A stretch of 40,182 nucleotides of DNA. Source: Pleurobrachia bachei (lineage: Eukaryota; Ctenophora; Tentaculata; Cydippida; Pleurobrachiidae). The stretch's first letter is position 1; each line of letters opens with the position of its first letter. Position numbers and translations under genes: made by a program. Location: the NCBI GenBank assembly GCA_000695325.1, contig AVPN01000560.1:1-40182 (forward strand). Direction: 5' to 3'. The notes under the pieces are model-generated. The model made no database searches, was not told the origin of the DNA, and was given only the letters and a program-made list of their open reading frames with translations. This document shows, in pieces, positions 40,166 to 40,182 of this stretch.

Positions 40166-40182
40166 AGCTGACAGACAAGGAA

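Overview
This window is nuclear DNA from an animal. It carries spliced genes with short GT-AG introns and recognisable metazoan proteins: INTS7, S-adenosylmethionine decarboxylase, CIR1, DcpS and two rhodopsin-class receptors. Gene density is high in places, and the rest is filled with small inverted-repeat elements, minisatellites and pieces of retroelements. The receptors and the kinase are divergent, which suggests an invertebrate, possibly an early-branching one (sponge, ctenophore, placozoan or cnidarian grade). The sequence alone does not fix the phylum. The assembly has one run of Ns at 12855-13122.

Layout, left to right. 50-500 holds the last two exons of a plus-strand membrane protein. 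852-3986 is a complete ten-exon class A-like receptor with a long lysine-rich tail. 6016-7363 is a complete four-exon S-adenosylmethionine decarboxylase. 7817-15462 is a minus-strand INTS7 array: one complete copy (9746-12634), a second copy cut by the assembly gap (13123-15462), and a third C-terminal-only copy made by a 1,476-bp tandem duplication. 15707-17805 is an unfamiliar minus-strand protein kinase that I could assemble from five exons with consistent phases. A LINE fragment and a 1.2-kb minisatellite follow. Then come three plus-strand housekeeping-type genes in a row: CIR1 (21578-23098), DcpS (23504-24635) and a basic, low-complexity protein with a sororin-like C-terminus (24964-26652).

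26653-34556 is gene-poor. It contains an identical pair of 142-bp repeats, a LINE fragment, a small pogo-like element, microsatellites and a near-perfect hairpin. 34557-37076 is a complete eight-exon class A receptor. A Penelope-like retroelement is inserted exactly at its stop codon, with a 14-bp target duplication. The window ends in an octamer satellite, a terminal-inverted-repeat element and a 12-bp repeat array with two strong hairpins.

No operon or defence-type system is visible. The points most worth a second look are the mosaic INTS7 array with its copy-specific duplicated splice donor, the unfamiliar kinase gene with an in-frame neighbour nine bases upstream, the Penelope insertion at the receptor stop codon, the H-to-R change in the DcpS HIT motif, and two near-perfect hairpins.
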